From Leishmania donovani (taxonomy: Eukaryota > Euglenozoa > Kinetoplastea > Trypanosomatida > Trypanosomatidae): a DNA stretch of 64,000 nt. The translations under genes were made by a program, and so were the position numbers. Below are positions 32,001 to 41,406 of this stretch, one piece after another. Numbering within the stretch: the first letter of the stretch is position 1; each line of letters starts with the position of its first letter. The DNA is taken from positions 223,989 to 287,988 of the forward strand of contig NC_018251.1 in NCBI RefSeq assembly GCF_000227135.1. The letters are read 5' to 3'. The notes under the pieces are model-generated. The model was not told the origin of the DNA. It made no database searches and saw nothing but the letters and a program-made list of their open reading frames with translations.

Positions 32001-32920
32001 CTGCTCACTCAACCACAACGACAAGAACTGTCGTTGACGCGCAGCAACTTATAAAAAAAAGAAGTGCAAGAGAGATACGCAAGCCTAACGAGAGTGAGCA
32101 CATAACGAGAGGGAGTCTGTCCCCTCCCCCTCCTCTCCCCTCCCCCACCTTCCACCTACTGCTTAGAAAAGAGAGGAGTGTGTTCCCTCTGTCACGTCTT
32201 GACGGGCTGCGTGGGTGGTACGGGGCAGACGCTCCTCTTCTCCGGTCATCTGTTCGCCCCCCTCCTCTCCTCTCCTCTCCCAGACTTGGTTTCTCTCTTG
32301 TTCTTTGAGTGCCCCTTTTTCTTTCGTGTGTTTTTCTTTGTATGCCTGCCTGTGTGTGGGGGGTGGGGTGTGTGTGTGTGTCTCTCTCTCTCTGTCATGG
32401 GTGTTGTAAGAGGGTGGTGTACGTGCTGAAGCACAAGGATGCAAATGAAGGAAAACATGTCAGAAGACAAGCTCGCCTCACGGGCGGAACGAAAAGCCTT
32501 GTGCGCGCCTGTGCGCGAGAGTGGCTGTGTCGGTCTCTCTTTCTTTTATTTTTGCCCTTCCGTCTCTTCCCCACTTTCCGCACTGCCTATCCTCGTGACC
32601 TCTCCTCCCCACTCTGTCTCCTTGCCCCCTGCCCCTTCCCCTTTTTCACAGGCATGCACATGCATACGCATATAAGAGTACCTACCTTCCCGTCTCGCTT
32701 GTGCTGCGGCTTCAGCGACGTGCGCGCTCTCGCTGGCGTGCGTGCGTGCATGTGGTGTACGCCAACACACCTCTTACATTCGCTCAAGCTTCTCTTCGAT
32801 CTTAGTGTGCGTGCGCCTCTGCGTAAAGGATCTTTTCTCACCTCTCTGTCAAACTGAAGCGCACACACGCAAGCACACATATCCGCTCCCCACCACCGGC
32901 TGCAGAAGACGAACGAAGAG
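29059..32920. other. 3.9 kb gene-free spacer
   Basis: This is the longest non-coding stretch in the window. It holds (TG)n at about 29686-29706, TATATG repeats at about 29770-29805, T- and C-runs near 29889 and 29940, (CA)n at about 30031-30050 and 30241-30256, a CT-rich stretch to about 30540, A-runs near 31426-31446 and (TG)n/(TC)n at about 32370-32394. Frames of 150-230 codons here are low-complexity and open on both strands. The region probably carries a long 3' untranslated region of the inositol transporter. Confidence 0.6.
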
Positions 32921-33379
32921 ATGCTTGGCCGTTCTCGCGCCACTCGCTTCATCGTTCCGAGCAGCTCCTCGCCGGAGCTGCCACGGTTCCTGACCGAGAG
33001 GGAGAAGCCAATCCTCGCCACCAGCGGCGACCTCTACGCATTTGTAATAGAGTATGACCACCGCAGCACCATGCCCCGCTTGGGTCGGAGCCCCGTTCAC
33101 AGCGACTTCTTTTCGCGTTACTTGTTCAGCGGCTCGCCTCTGGCTGGCGTCTTGACCGCCGGCGGCGTCGCTCTCTTTGTGCTCACTTTTGGGTACCACG
33201 TCGGCAAACCAGTTGTCGATGCCCACCGCGAGTTCTTCTGGAAGAGGGCAGATGCCGCCCACGGCAAGCGCAGCGGTGAAAGCACAGAAGGGGCGGCGGC
33301 TGAGGAGAAGGGGAGGGACAGCCTCAGCCCAGTGGAAGAGTTCGACGACCTCATCGAGGTGAAGGGAGAGGAGGGGTAG
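32921..33379 (+). CDS. small single-pass membrane protein, unknown function
   Basis: 152 residues; I do not recognise a family. The order is a polar, basic N-terminus (about 1-60), one hydrophobic segment at about 72-95 (GVLTAGGVALFVLTFGYHVG) and a charged C-terminal part rich in Glu, Lys and Ala. Composition and codon ends fit coding sequence and contrast with the surrounding repeats. A basic N-terminus plus one helix would suit an inner mitochondrial membrane or endomembrane protein, but the sequence does not decide. ATG 32921 lies just after an AG at 32904-32905 that follows a C-rich tract. Confidence 0.72.
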   Translation: MLGRSRATRFIVPSSSSPELPRFLTEREKPILATSGDLYAFVIEYDHRSTMPRLGRSPVHSDFFSRYLFSGSPLAGVLTAGGVALFVLTFGYHVGKPVVDAHREFFWKRADAAHGKRSGESTEGAAAEEKGRDSLSPVEEFDDLIEVKGEEG

Positions 33380-34193
33380 TCCCCTTCGCATACAAAAACG
33401 GAGGCTTTTGAGAGCCACTCGCACAGCTCACTCGACATAGAATGACGTCGACGACAGACCTCTTCCTTTGTGTGTGCGTGTGTGCCTCTATGTCGACACA
33501 AGCATGTTCTCGTCTGTTTTTCTTTTGCGTCTGTGGCTATTCTGTTGGTTTTGGGTGATGCATGATGATAATGGTGTCTGTGTTGTCGTTGCGACCGCTG
33601 TTGCGTGGCTGCACGCTTTCTGCTCTTGGTGTGCTCGCTCCTGTTGTTTAGTCTCCCTACTCAGCGATGGCGGATTGAAAACGTTTCCCGATCTCTTTCA
33701 CTACTTAATGCCCTCCCCCCCCCCACACACACACACGACGAAAAACGACCCCCAGCCTTCTATGCATCACTCCTCATCAGCCTGAGCACGCACACGTACA
33801 CACACACACACACACACATGCGCGCCGGTGCATGTCAGGAGCGTGCCTCGGAGCGCGAGAGGTGCCGCAGCAGTCGTTTTCCGGCTGACTTTTTCTTCCC
33901 CTCCAATATGTCGTTTTCGTGTGTGTATGTGTAGTAGCATCTCCCGACGATCGTAGAATTCGGGTGTGACGGCGTGCGACGCATGCGCACGCGGCGACGT
34001 CAAAGAGCACGCAGATCATTACGTGGCGCGACCACCTGTGATGGAACCTCTCTCACCAACCCTTGTTGTGCTCTCCCTTCATCTCTCGTATCAACCGCAG
34101 GAACGCGTCAGCACGTACGCAATCCGCAAGGCAGTGTGCACCACCCCAAGAGAAAAGAAACTTTCGATTTGTGAGCCTAAGGCACGCCCGCAA
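33380..34193. other. intergenic spacer
   Basis: It contains TG-rich sequence near 33467, a poly-C run then (CA)n near 33712-33735 and a long (CA)n at about 33790-33818. The downstream frame is open from a GTG at 33966 and an ATG at 34041, but the splice acceptor at 34099-34100 lies after both. No separate gene seen. Confidence 0.55.
34099..34100 (+). promoter_or_regulatory. putative spliced-leader acceptor AG for the TMEM245-like gene
   Basis: A pyrimidine-rich run at about 34045-34095 ends in CCGCAG. If used, it leaves a leader of 93 bases and makes ATG 34194 the first start. Confidence 0.45.
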
Positions 34194-37163
34194 ATGTCGC
34201 GAAAACGACGGCAGCGGGCGGCCACTGTCAGCGGTACCCCCTTCCCCGTCTCCCTCGCCTCTGCGGCCTCATCAGCGTCGTCTGAGCAGCTGCCGAACGG
34301 CACGACTCGTAGTCGCACAAAATGCAGAGAGAATGGCGACGGGTGTTGTGTGTCAGCGCGGCACAGCCCGCATCCAGAGCCTCCGTCCCTCTCCCGCTCA
34401 GAGGCTGTCCGTGCGGCTCATTCACGCGTGAGCAGCAGCGGCAGCGGCGCCATTCATCGCGAAGAGCCGTCGGTGGTGGGTATGGAGGACTTCCCTTCCC
34501 CTGTGCCGTACCTCCGTCGCGTCGCCAGCTCTGACGGGTATCTTAATGGCAGTAGGCACGGCAAGTCCTTCGCTGTAAGTGAACGTCCGCCAAATGGCAG
34601 CGCAAGGGTGGGCATTACGGCCATGCAGAATGCCACTTACTGCGGCAACTGGTCTCAGGTGGTCCTCGGGGCCACCTCTGCCATCATGTTCCTCCTTGTT
34701 CTCTGCGTCAGCTACGCCCTTTACATTCTCGTCACCCCGTATGGACAGAGCATCATGAACGGCGTGCTACTCTCCATCGTCATGCACCCGCAGAGCCGCC
34801 TGCGGTCGTCACTCTACATGGGCACTGCTGTCGATCGTATGACGCGCATGCAGCAGCGCTGGGTGGTGCGGGGGCGGTTGATGGGCCTTGTCGGTTCGTG
34901 GCTATCCTTGTGCCACTTCGCGTCCTTTGTGGTGATGCAGGGGACCTTCTTCTTGGGCCTCAACAAGATCCACGTGCGCGCACACTCAGCGCTCCTGGAA
35001 GAGGCCTCCGCAGCTGGACGTGGTGCCGGAGTGGGCGTCAAGGGCGCCAGCACGCGCACCATGCCGCGTTGCCCGTACGCCTCCCATGGCGCAACCAATC
35101 CAGCGACGCAGTCAGCTGCGTCGACCACGCGACAAGGGGGCGCTGGCGGCGTGTCGCGCCCCGCGGGGACCTCCACATCCTCGACGGCCGCCTCGAGAGC
35201 ACCTCCTTCGACGGGCGTACCGCCAGCCCAGCTTCACCGACGCCTCGTGTCCACCCCGCGCGGGCGCCGTGCCCTGCGCTGGCTCACCATCTCCATCATC
35301 GTCATTGTTGCCCACTTGCTGGTTGGTGTCACCTATTTTGCGCTCCTTCACGCTGCTTTGGGTGTTGTGTTTGCCGTCACGGTGCCCTTCCTGCCTGCTG
35401 ACACCTTCGTCAGCTCCATGGGGCGCCTGTGGCGGGCTGCAGTCCTCCTGTTCTTCGTGGTGGGCCTCACTCTTAACTTGACGGCTGATGTACTGTCCAT
35501 CAGCGAGGCGGTGCGACGCACCACATCTGCTGTCGTAGGCAGCGGTGGCGGTGGCGGGGATGATGCGGCCATGGTAGCTCCGTCCACCTCTAACGTCCGT
35601 GATGGAGTTGTAGCGGTGCTGGGTGTGGAGAACTGCACCCCGACTGCGCCGTTTGCGAAGGTGGCCGTCACGGGCGACAGCTTAGCAAGCGGGGAGGACG
35701 CAACGAGCGAGGCGGCCGCGGCGGCGACGTCGCGCGCCGACGTGGACGCGCTGAGTGTGTTGGGTGAGTACCGCAGCCGTATCGAGGCCTTCCTCATTGG
35801 CAAGATCCAGGACCTCGTCGTGCAGGAGTTGGCGGATATGTTCAGCGACGGCAACGTCTCGAAGATGGTCGAGACGCTCATGGAGGTGCTTCCGCCGCAG
35901 CTGCGCGCGGTGGTGACGCGCGATGACACGGTGCTCGCTGCACTTGAGAAGTCGACTAGCGAGGGCGGCACCTCGTCATTGAGCGGAGGAGAGGACGGCA
36001 CTCACGAAAAGGCTGCTGCGCAGCCGCTCTCGTGGCGCGCTGTGCTGGCGAATGCGCGTGGCCTGCGCCCCGCAAGCGCCATCAAGTCGCTCGTCTACGA
36101 CTCCCTCTCGGGCACGTCTGCCAGGACTCTCAACAGCGCGAGTGACACGAGTGTCCGCGGCGCGGCGGCGGCGGTCCACAAGGTAGAGATCAACTGGCTC
36201 ACCGTCTCCCGCCTGATGGCATCTCGCCTGCTGCCCTACGTCGAGCACGCGCTGCGTCTGTTCTTCCGAGTTGGCTCCAATCTGCTCGGCCTCTTCGACA
36301 GCATCTACGCCGTCATTCTCTTTGTTTTCTGCTACCGCTACCTCACCCAGCTCGAGCACACAGTGCTCTACTACGGCGTGGCGAAGTTGCTGCGCGTGAT
36401 GCAGCCGGAGCTGGGCGATCACCACGCCCGCAACATTGAGCAGGACATCACAGTCTCCTTCATCACGCTTCTTCAGTCGTTCTGGCACCTGACGTGGTTT
36501 CACTTCTGCATTACGTTCTGCGCCTTCAAACTCTGGGGATTCCCGACGCCGTTTTTGTTGGGGCTCGTCTCCGTCGTCCTGGCGCTCTTTCCGCTCGTAC
36601 CGAAGTGGTTGAGCCCGTGCTCCATCGCGCTGGTGTACATGCTGGTGCAGCTCGGATCGCTCGTCACCTCTGAAGGGACGAGTTGCAGTGGCAGCCGCGG
36701 GCCAGGGGAGGCGCACGCGGCTGCTTCGACCGTCATTCCTCTCCTCTCGTTCCCGCCTGGCCGATCGTGGATCGAGGTTCTCGTGTGGGGCAAGCCTTAT
36801 GTTCTCCACTACACCCGCGCCCTCAGTTTTGGCCTGGCCGTCCTGCTGGAGTGCGGCGACGAATGGCTTCTCTGCGTCTCGCGAGGACTGCGCGGCGGCT
36901 TCTTCACGGAGGCCGACGGGAAGGGCCGCGAGCAGCTGCAGCCCTTTGTGATCGGGACAGCGCTGGTGCTGGGATTTGTTGCCTACGGCACCCGCGGCAT
37001 CGTCTTCGGCCCTTTGACGGTCATCGTCGCGCGCGTACTCTTCGATAACTGGGACATTGTGCTGGCGAACCGCGAGCCCGGCCGTCTGACCTTACCGCCG
37101 TCGTCGTTTGTGGGTGTGGAAGGGAACGACGACGAGGAAACCTCGATGGTGGAATCACCATAG
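34194..37163 (+). CDS. TMEM245 / AI-2E-transporter-like multi-pass membrane protein
   Basis: 989 residues. The first 150 or so are basic and Ser-rich (MSRKRRQRAATV) and probably cytosolic. Hydrophobic segments follow near 160-190 (GATSAIMFLLVLCVSYALYI), 225-250, 360-400, 415-435, 690-725, 760-830 and the last 90 residues, separated by long Ala/Ser/Gly-rich loops. The C-terminal part has the family look: FPTPFLLGLVSVVLALFPLV, and near the end YGTRGIVFGPLTVIVARVLF, where bacterial and animal members have a conserved GPL. Members include bacterial exporters of small molecules or sodium, and human TMEM245, whose substrate is unknown. I chose ATG 34194 over ATG 34041 because of the splice acceptor between them. 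The family call is moderately strong; substrate is unknown. Confidence 0.8.
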   Translation: MSRKRRQRAATVSGTPFPVSLASAASSASSEQLPNGTTRSRTKCRENGDGCCVSARHSPHPEPPSLSRSEAVRAAHSRVSSSGSGAIHREEPSVVGMEDFPSPVPYLRRVASSDGYLNGSRHGKSFAVSERPPNGSARVGITAMQNATYCGNWSQVVLGATSAIMFLLVLCVSYALYILVTPYGQSIMNGVLLSIVMHPQSRLRSSLYMGTAVDRMTRMQQRWVVRGRLMGLVGSWLSLCHFASFVVMQGTFFLGLNKIHVRAHSALLEEASAAGRGAGVGVKGASTRTMPRCPYASHGATNPATQSAASTTRQGGAGGVSRPAGTSTSSTAASRAPPSTGVPPAQLHRRLVSTPRGRRALRWLTISIIVIVAHLLVGVTYFALLHAALGVVFAVTVPFLPADTFVSSMGRLWRAAVLLFFVVGLTLNLTADVLSISEAVRRTTSAVVGSGGGGGDDAAMVAPSTSNVRDGVVAVLGVENCTPTAPFAKVAVTGDSLASGEDATSEAAAAATSRADVDALSVLGEYRSRIEAFLIGKIQDLVVQELADMFSDGNVSKMVETLMEVLPPQLRAVVTRDDTVLAALEKSTSEGGTSSLSGGEDGTHEKAAAQPLSWRAVLANARGLRPASAIKSLVYDSLSGTSARTLNSASDTSVRGAAAAVHKVEINWLTVSRLMASRLLPYVEHALRLFFRVGSNLLGLFDSIYAVILFVFCYRYLTQLEHTVLYYGVAKLLRVMQPELGDHHARNIEQDITVSFITLLQSFWHLTWFHFCITFCAFKLWGFPTPFLLGLVSVVLALFPLVPKWLSPCSIALVYMLVQLGSLVTSEGTSCSGSRGPGEAHAAASTVIPLLSFPPGRSWIEVLVWGKPYVLHYTRALSFGLAVLLECGDEWLLCVSRGLRGGFFTEADGKGREQLQPFVIGTALVLGFVAYGTRGIVFGPLTVIVARVLFDNWDIVLANREPGRLTLPPSSFVGVEGNDDEETSMVESP

Positions 37164-38282
37164 CGGGGCGCCGCCACGTATGAGCTCCGCGCCAGAGCGG
37201 GTTGACGCCACGCGTGCTCACGCGCGCAGGTGTACGCCAAACCCCCCCCTCAGCCCACCTTGTCACACACTGCTTCACTCGCAGCCCTTGCGGAGACTAA
37301 GAGATAGACCAGCTGCACACGTAGACATATATATATATATAATACATCGGTATTTGTGCACATCCGCATTCAACGAGATATCCACTGAGGGCACACACAC
37401 ACACACACACGGATCCCTCCCCTTCTCCTCACGCATCGACGCATCTTCGTCAGGTGCGTCGACGAAGATATCAAAAGCAGAAAGACGTTCACATCGAAAA
37501 AAACGTACAGCTCTGGTGGTTTTGTGGGAGAGGAAGGCGAGCACACGCATGAGTTGTGTCTGTGTGTATGTGCTCGCCGCCACCGCCACGTCCTGGAGGC
37601 GTGGGCGATGGCATGCCATCTTTCTTTGGACGGAGGTCACTGCGCTGCGTGACATGCACAAACTGACGGGGTGTGCCGGCTGATGGACTGGATCGCCTTT
37701 CAGCGGCCTTCATAGTTTCCCCACCACCACCACCCTCTCACGACGGGCGAAATCGTGATGACATCAAATTCCTTGGAGCCATGACGCTACTTGGAAATGT
37801 GCCGCTACAAGAATCCGCTTTCTGTGCCTCTATCGACTTGCTTGTATACATGGCTGCCCGTATGTGTTTGTGCGTACTTGGGTGCAGGGTAGCTCGCTGC
37901 CGAACCAGTCTGCGCATCGGCAGTGGATGCAGCGCATTGTTGTACGCACGCACACGTCAGCATACGCGCATGCACAGGTGGCCGGCTCACGCGCGACGTT
38001 ACGGTGGTCGCTCGTAACGCGATGGCCAGGTGGCGGTGATCTTATTCGCGTATTTTTTGTTCTGCTCTTTCACGACAGAGATCCGGTGCGTACTCCCGAT
38101 CGTGAGTGCGAACGCCTGCCCCCCCCCCACTGGGCGGAGGGGCGAGTGCGGTGCCGGATCGGACGTCGCCGCACCAACTCGAAGGGGTGTGATTGCTCAC
38201 ACACATGTGTGCCTATGCAAGCATCATCGTCGTCTCCGCCGTCCCTCTATGCTTCTGCTATCGCTCCCACACGAATCAGTCG
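37164..38282. other. intergenic spacer with a perfect hairpin
   Basis: It holds (TA)n at about 37326-37341, (CA)n at about 37391-37410 and a perfect 9 bp inverted repeat (37443-37451 and 37461-37469, loop of 9). No gene seen. A pyrimidine-rich stretch at about 38234-38270 followed by AG at 38278-38279 precedes the next gene. Confidence 0.55.
37443..37469. repeat. perfect inverted repeat (hairpin), 9 bp arms
   Basis: ATCTTCGTC at 37443-37451 pairs exactly with GACGAAGAT at 37461-37469, leaving a 9-base loop. It lies in the spacer after the TMEM245-like gene. It could be a structured 3' end element or chance. Confidence 0.5.
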
Positions 38283-39521
38283 ATGACCCCCGTCAACGCA
38301 CCGAGGCTCTCGTCACTCCCGCTGGCAACGGCCTGGTGGCGTCAGCATGGACTGGCAGACCGCCTCGAAGGCTTTCGAGGCTGTCGTCAGCCAACCCCGC
38401 ATCAGCGACCGCTTCAGCGGACCGCTGATGGAGGCGTGTCACTGGCGTGGGCTGGCCTTTTGGCAGGCACTGAGCAGTCTCTCACCCCACCGACCACCAC
38501 GGCCACGGATCGACCGCCAGATTTGCCACTGATTCTGGTGAGTGCCTGCTTGCTCAGCTACCCCGTCACATACCGAGGTACCCGCACGAGCCTCCCAGCC
38601 TCGCTGCGGCCGACGCCGCTACTGTTCCTCACGGAGGTGCTGTTCAAGGAGCTGGGTCTTGTGCAATGCGTTCCTGTGTGTCCCGAAGTGCAGTGGTTGG
38701 GGCTGCCGGTCCCTCGTGTGCCGCTGCGGCTTGTTCGAGGCTCCCGAGACACAGACGACGCCCGCCGAGGCAGCGGATGGGCTGCGACTCAGCACAGCTC
38801 AAGCGCGACTTTGCCATCCTTGTCCATGAGCGCCTCGGATAGTGTCGCTATCAAGGATAAGCGCGAGGTGCGGTATCTCGTCGAGTCCTCTGCCGAGGAT
38901 CACATCCTGATGCGGTACGATGCACCGAATGACACATTCGCCGAGCAGTTGCCGCCCCCCCAGCTTCACTCAGCGTTCCTTACACAGTTGCTACAGGGCC
39001 TGAAAGCTGTGGATGGCATTATTCTCAAGTCCTACTCGCCCAGCTGCGGGGTGCGGGATGCCCGTCTCTACGAGGAGGCTGTCACGTCGCCGCCCTCGTC
39101 GCCTTGTGATCAGCACGCATGCAACGATTGTGAGTGCGCAGGAAAGCCAACGTCGGTGTCTTTCACTGGTCGACGCCCCGCTGCATCGGCGAGTGCACAG
39201 CGCCGCTTCGACCTTGTCGACGGCTTCTTCACACAGCAGCTGCGCGACTTCCTGGCCTCGGTGCACGGTGTGGATGGAGGGCAACGTGCAGACGCCCGGT
39301 GCCACTCTGAGGCAGCAGCGCCAGTCATCACCTGTGATCGCCTGCTTACCGACTTCTACACTGAGGAGCGCCTCCGTCAAGCGCCGTTGGCCGGGAAAGT
39401 CAAGAAGCGACGTGTCGCTGGGAACGCTTCGGAGGCGGCGCCGCATCTCACATCACTGGACAGTTTCATGGAGTCGGTGCTGCAGCATCGAGACTGGCGT
39501 TTTTCGCAAGGCCGCTGCTAA
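38283..39521 (+). CDS. DUF523/TudS-like Fe-S protein, 5' end probably frameshifted
   Basis: Carries the DUF523 domain, whose bacterial member TudS is a 2-thiouracil desulfurase holding a [4Fe-4S] cluster on three cysteines. The matching blocks are ILVSACLLSYPVTYRG (C89), VQCVPVCPEVQWLGLPVPR (C133) and ILKSYSPSCGV (C255), numbered from ATG 38283. The gap between the second and third cysteines is about 60 residues longer than usual and contains a Ser/Asp-rich insert. A further 160 residues follow, ending in a helical, basic tail. From 38283 the frame is open for 412 residues. However, between 38347 and about 38490 the next frame (starting MDWQTASKAFEAVV) looks far more protein-like and has more G/C-ending codons. 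The true start may therefore be ATG 38347, with one base missing near the C-run at about 38484. The domain is confident; the N-terminus is not. Confidence 0.78.
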   Translation: MTPVNAPRLSSLPLATAWWRQHGLADRLEGFRGCRQPTPHQRPLQRTADGGVSLAWAGLLAGTEQSLTPPTTTATDRPPDLPLILVSACLLSYPVTYRGTRTSLPASLRPTPLLFLTEVLFKELGLVQCVPVCPEVQWLGLPVPRVPLRLVRGSRDTDDARRGSGWAATQHSSSATLPSLSMSASDSVAIKDKREVRYLVESSAEDHILMRYDAPNDTFAEQLPPPQLHSAFLTQLLQGLKAVDGIILKSYSPSCGVRDARLYEEAVTSPPSSPCDQHACNDCECAGKPTSVSFTGRRPAASASAQRRFDLVDGFFTQQLRDFLASVHGVDGGQRADARCHSEAAAPVITCDRLLTDFYTEERLRQAPLAGKVKKRRVAGNASEAAPHLTSLDSFMESVLQHRDWRFSQGRC

Positions 39522-40134
39522 CCCCCCTCCCCCTGTCATACTTCTCTTTATGTGGTGGTGCTGCCTCTGCCGCAGTCTCCTCTCGTCCTTTCCCATGCCC
39601 TCTTGCTTCACCCCCCTCCCCGCAGCTGCCGCGTGACTGGCGGGCCGAAGAGGAGGTTGGGAAAAAATAACCCGCGACCGAGGAACAGGGACGTTCATTT
39701 CCTTGAGGGCACACCAGCACACCTCTGCACGCAGTCTTGGTTCAACTATTCCATGCCCACATGTATACATATATGTGTGTCACGCTACATGGAGATGTGG
39801 AAGGTTGGCATATCTCTCCCCTTCTTCTGTCTCGGTGTCTGTCGACTCCCTCTGACTTCTCTCCCTCTCGCTCTCCTGTGTTTCATCTGTCGCGTGTGCG
39901 GTGCCTCAACAACACCGAGCGATGACAATGCGAAAGCGAGCGCATCCTCTACGCAGCACACGGCGTGTGCACGTAACTGTTGTTGTGCAGCCGCACCGTA
40001 ATTGCCAGACAGAAACGAACAGAGACACAGTAACGCCAACCAAACGAACTACACAAACGATATACGATACGCGTGGAGTGACGGGACAACCTCCACTCTT
40101 CTTAGCAGACACACCCCCCTTATTTCCTGCAGGA
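39522..40134. other. intergenic spacer
   Basis: Mostly CT-rich sequence with a short TATATG stretch near 39764. It ends in a pyrimidine tract and AG at 40131-40132, which lies only two bases before the next ATG. An open frame extends upstream of the small TIM gene from 39901, but its product is Arg/Thr-rich and unlike a TIM. Confidence 0.55.
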
Positions 40135-40392
40135 ATGAACCCCAATCAGCCGCCGAGGCGCAAGGCCGCCTTTAATGAGGAGTTCGATGTGATGCAGGCC
40201 ATTCAAGAGGACCGCATGGCCTACCACGCCAGCATCGCGTGCCACGAGCGGTGCGTGCACAACTACTTCTTCAATAACTTCTACTGGCGAGAGAAGACGT
40301 GCATGGAAAATTGCCTAGATAAGATCAACCAGGCGACTGTCATCACGAACATCAACTACGGCAAGTTCGAAGACGTCGAGTCGAAGAAGTGA
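40135..40392 (+). CDS. small TIM chaperone (Tim8/9/10/13 family) of the mitochondrial intermembrane space
   Basis: 85 residues with the twin CX3C signature: C36-x3-C40 (CHERC) and C56-x3-C60 (CMENC), 15 residues apart, each pair lying in a predicted helix. Small TIM proteins form hexamers in the intermembrane space that carry hydrophobic precursors to the inner-membrane translocase; the cysteines form two disulfides during import by Mia40/Erv1-type oxidation. Length and spacing are standard. There is no presequence, as expected. Aromatic residues between the motifs (NYFFNNFYW) are also typical. I cannot tell which TIM it is; trypanosomatids have a divergent set. ATG 40135 is chosen because it gives a normal length and follows a pyrimidine tract and AG. 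Confidence 0.9.
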   Translation: MNPNQPPRRKAAFNEEFDVMQAIQEDRMAYHASIACHERCVHNYFFNNFYWREKTCMENCLDKINQATVITNINYGKFEDVESKK

Positions 40393-41406
40393 CGCTGGTG
40401 AACGATGAACGAAGAGGGAGAGGACGAGGCGAAGGGCGGCCGGCTCATCGTGCGTCATCCCATGTGTGCGTGCGCGTGTGACCCCGAAAGGTGGTTAGGG
40501 ACTTTGTCAGATTACCCCGTACTCCGCTTCTTCCTCCACGCCGTTGTGTGTCTCTTGCTTCGCATCGGCATAGACACGTGCCATGAAGCACGCACGGCAT
40601 CTGATCGCTGCCTTCCCATCTGCCTGGCATGCACCCCTCTGCAGGTGCTGACGAGCGTATTCTTCTCTGTTGGGTTGTGCGCGCGATGGGATGTGCTGAC
40701 GAGAGTGCGAGGAGCATGACACCCAGCAGCGCCGCAGCGCTCACGTCGCTTTCCACATGTCTGTTAGGCCTCCCCGTCCCTCTCGCACACACTTCTACGC
40801 CCACACCCACCCTCTCTCCCCCTATCACTCGCTGATTCAATGTCGCCTATCTGCCACGACGCCTAACGGGGCCGTAAAGAAGGCAAAAAAAAAATAAAAT
40901 CTTTCGTGTTCAGTCCAACCGAGGCGTTTTGATGGAAGGAAGAAGCAAGAGAAGAGGCCGGCTGCACCCCACCCACCCCCTCAAATTATAGGGGCCTTCA
41001 GGGGAGGAGTAGCTATGCGCCTGTGCATTGGTTTTGTGTGCGCAGCCATGCCTCTTTCTTCCCTCTCCGTCCTCAAACTCTCATCGTGCTGTGCTTCAGA
41101 GCTGCCGACATGCCTGGACGCGTCTATTGGCGGATGTACGGGACTTCAGCAGACAAGCACCGTGGCGCTGGGGCCGTGACGTCATCCCTTGGCACTTCCT
41201 CCCTTCTCCACTCACGGTCATCTCTCTATCTCTCTGCCGATGTGGCGCGCATGTTCTCCTCGCATGGATCGCATCTTGAACGGTGCCGCAGCCCATTCCT
41301 GTACACACACACACACACACACAAGCTCTGCCATTTCGCCTCGAGAGGCACGCACACAGATAGGCAGCTACAGCCAACGGGCACCGAATCATTTTCTGCA
41401 GCGACG
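40393..41406. other. intergenic spacer
   Basis: It contains an A-run at about 40886-40897 and (CA)n at about 41302-41323. An open frame reaches upstream from SRP54 to 41023, but its product is not SRP54-like, and an AG at 41400-41401 sits immediately before ATG 41407. No other gene seen. Confidence 0.6.
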
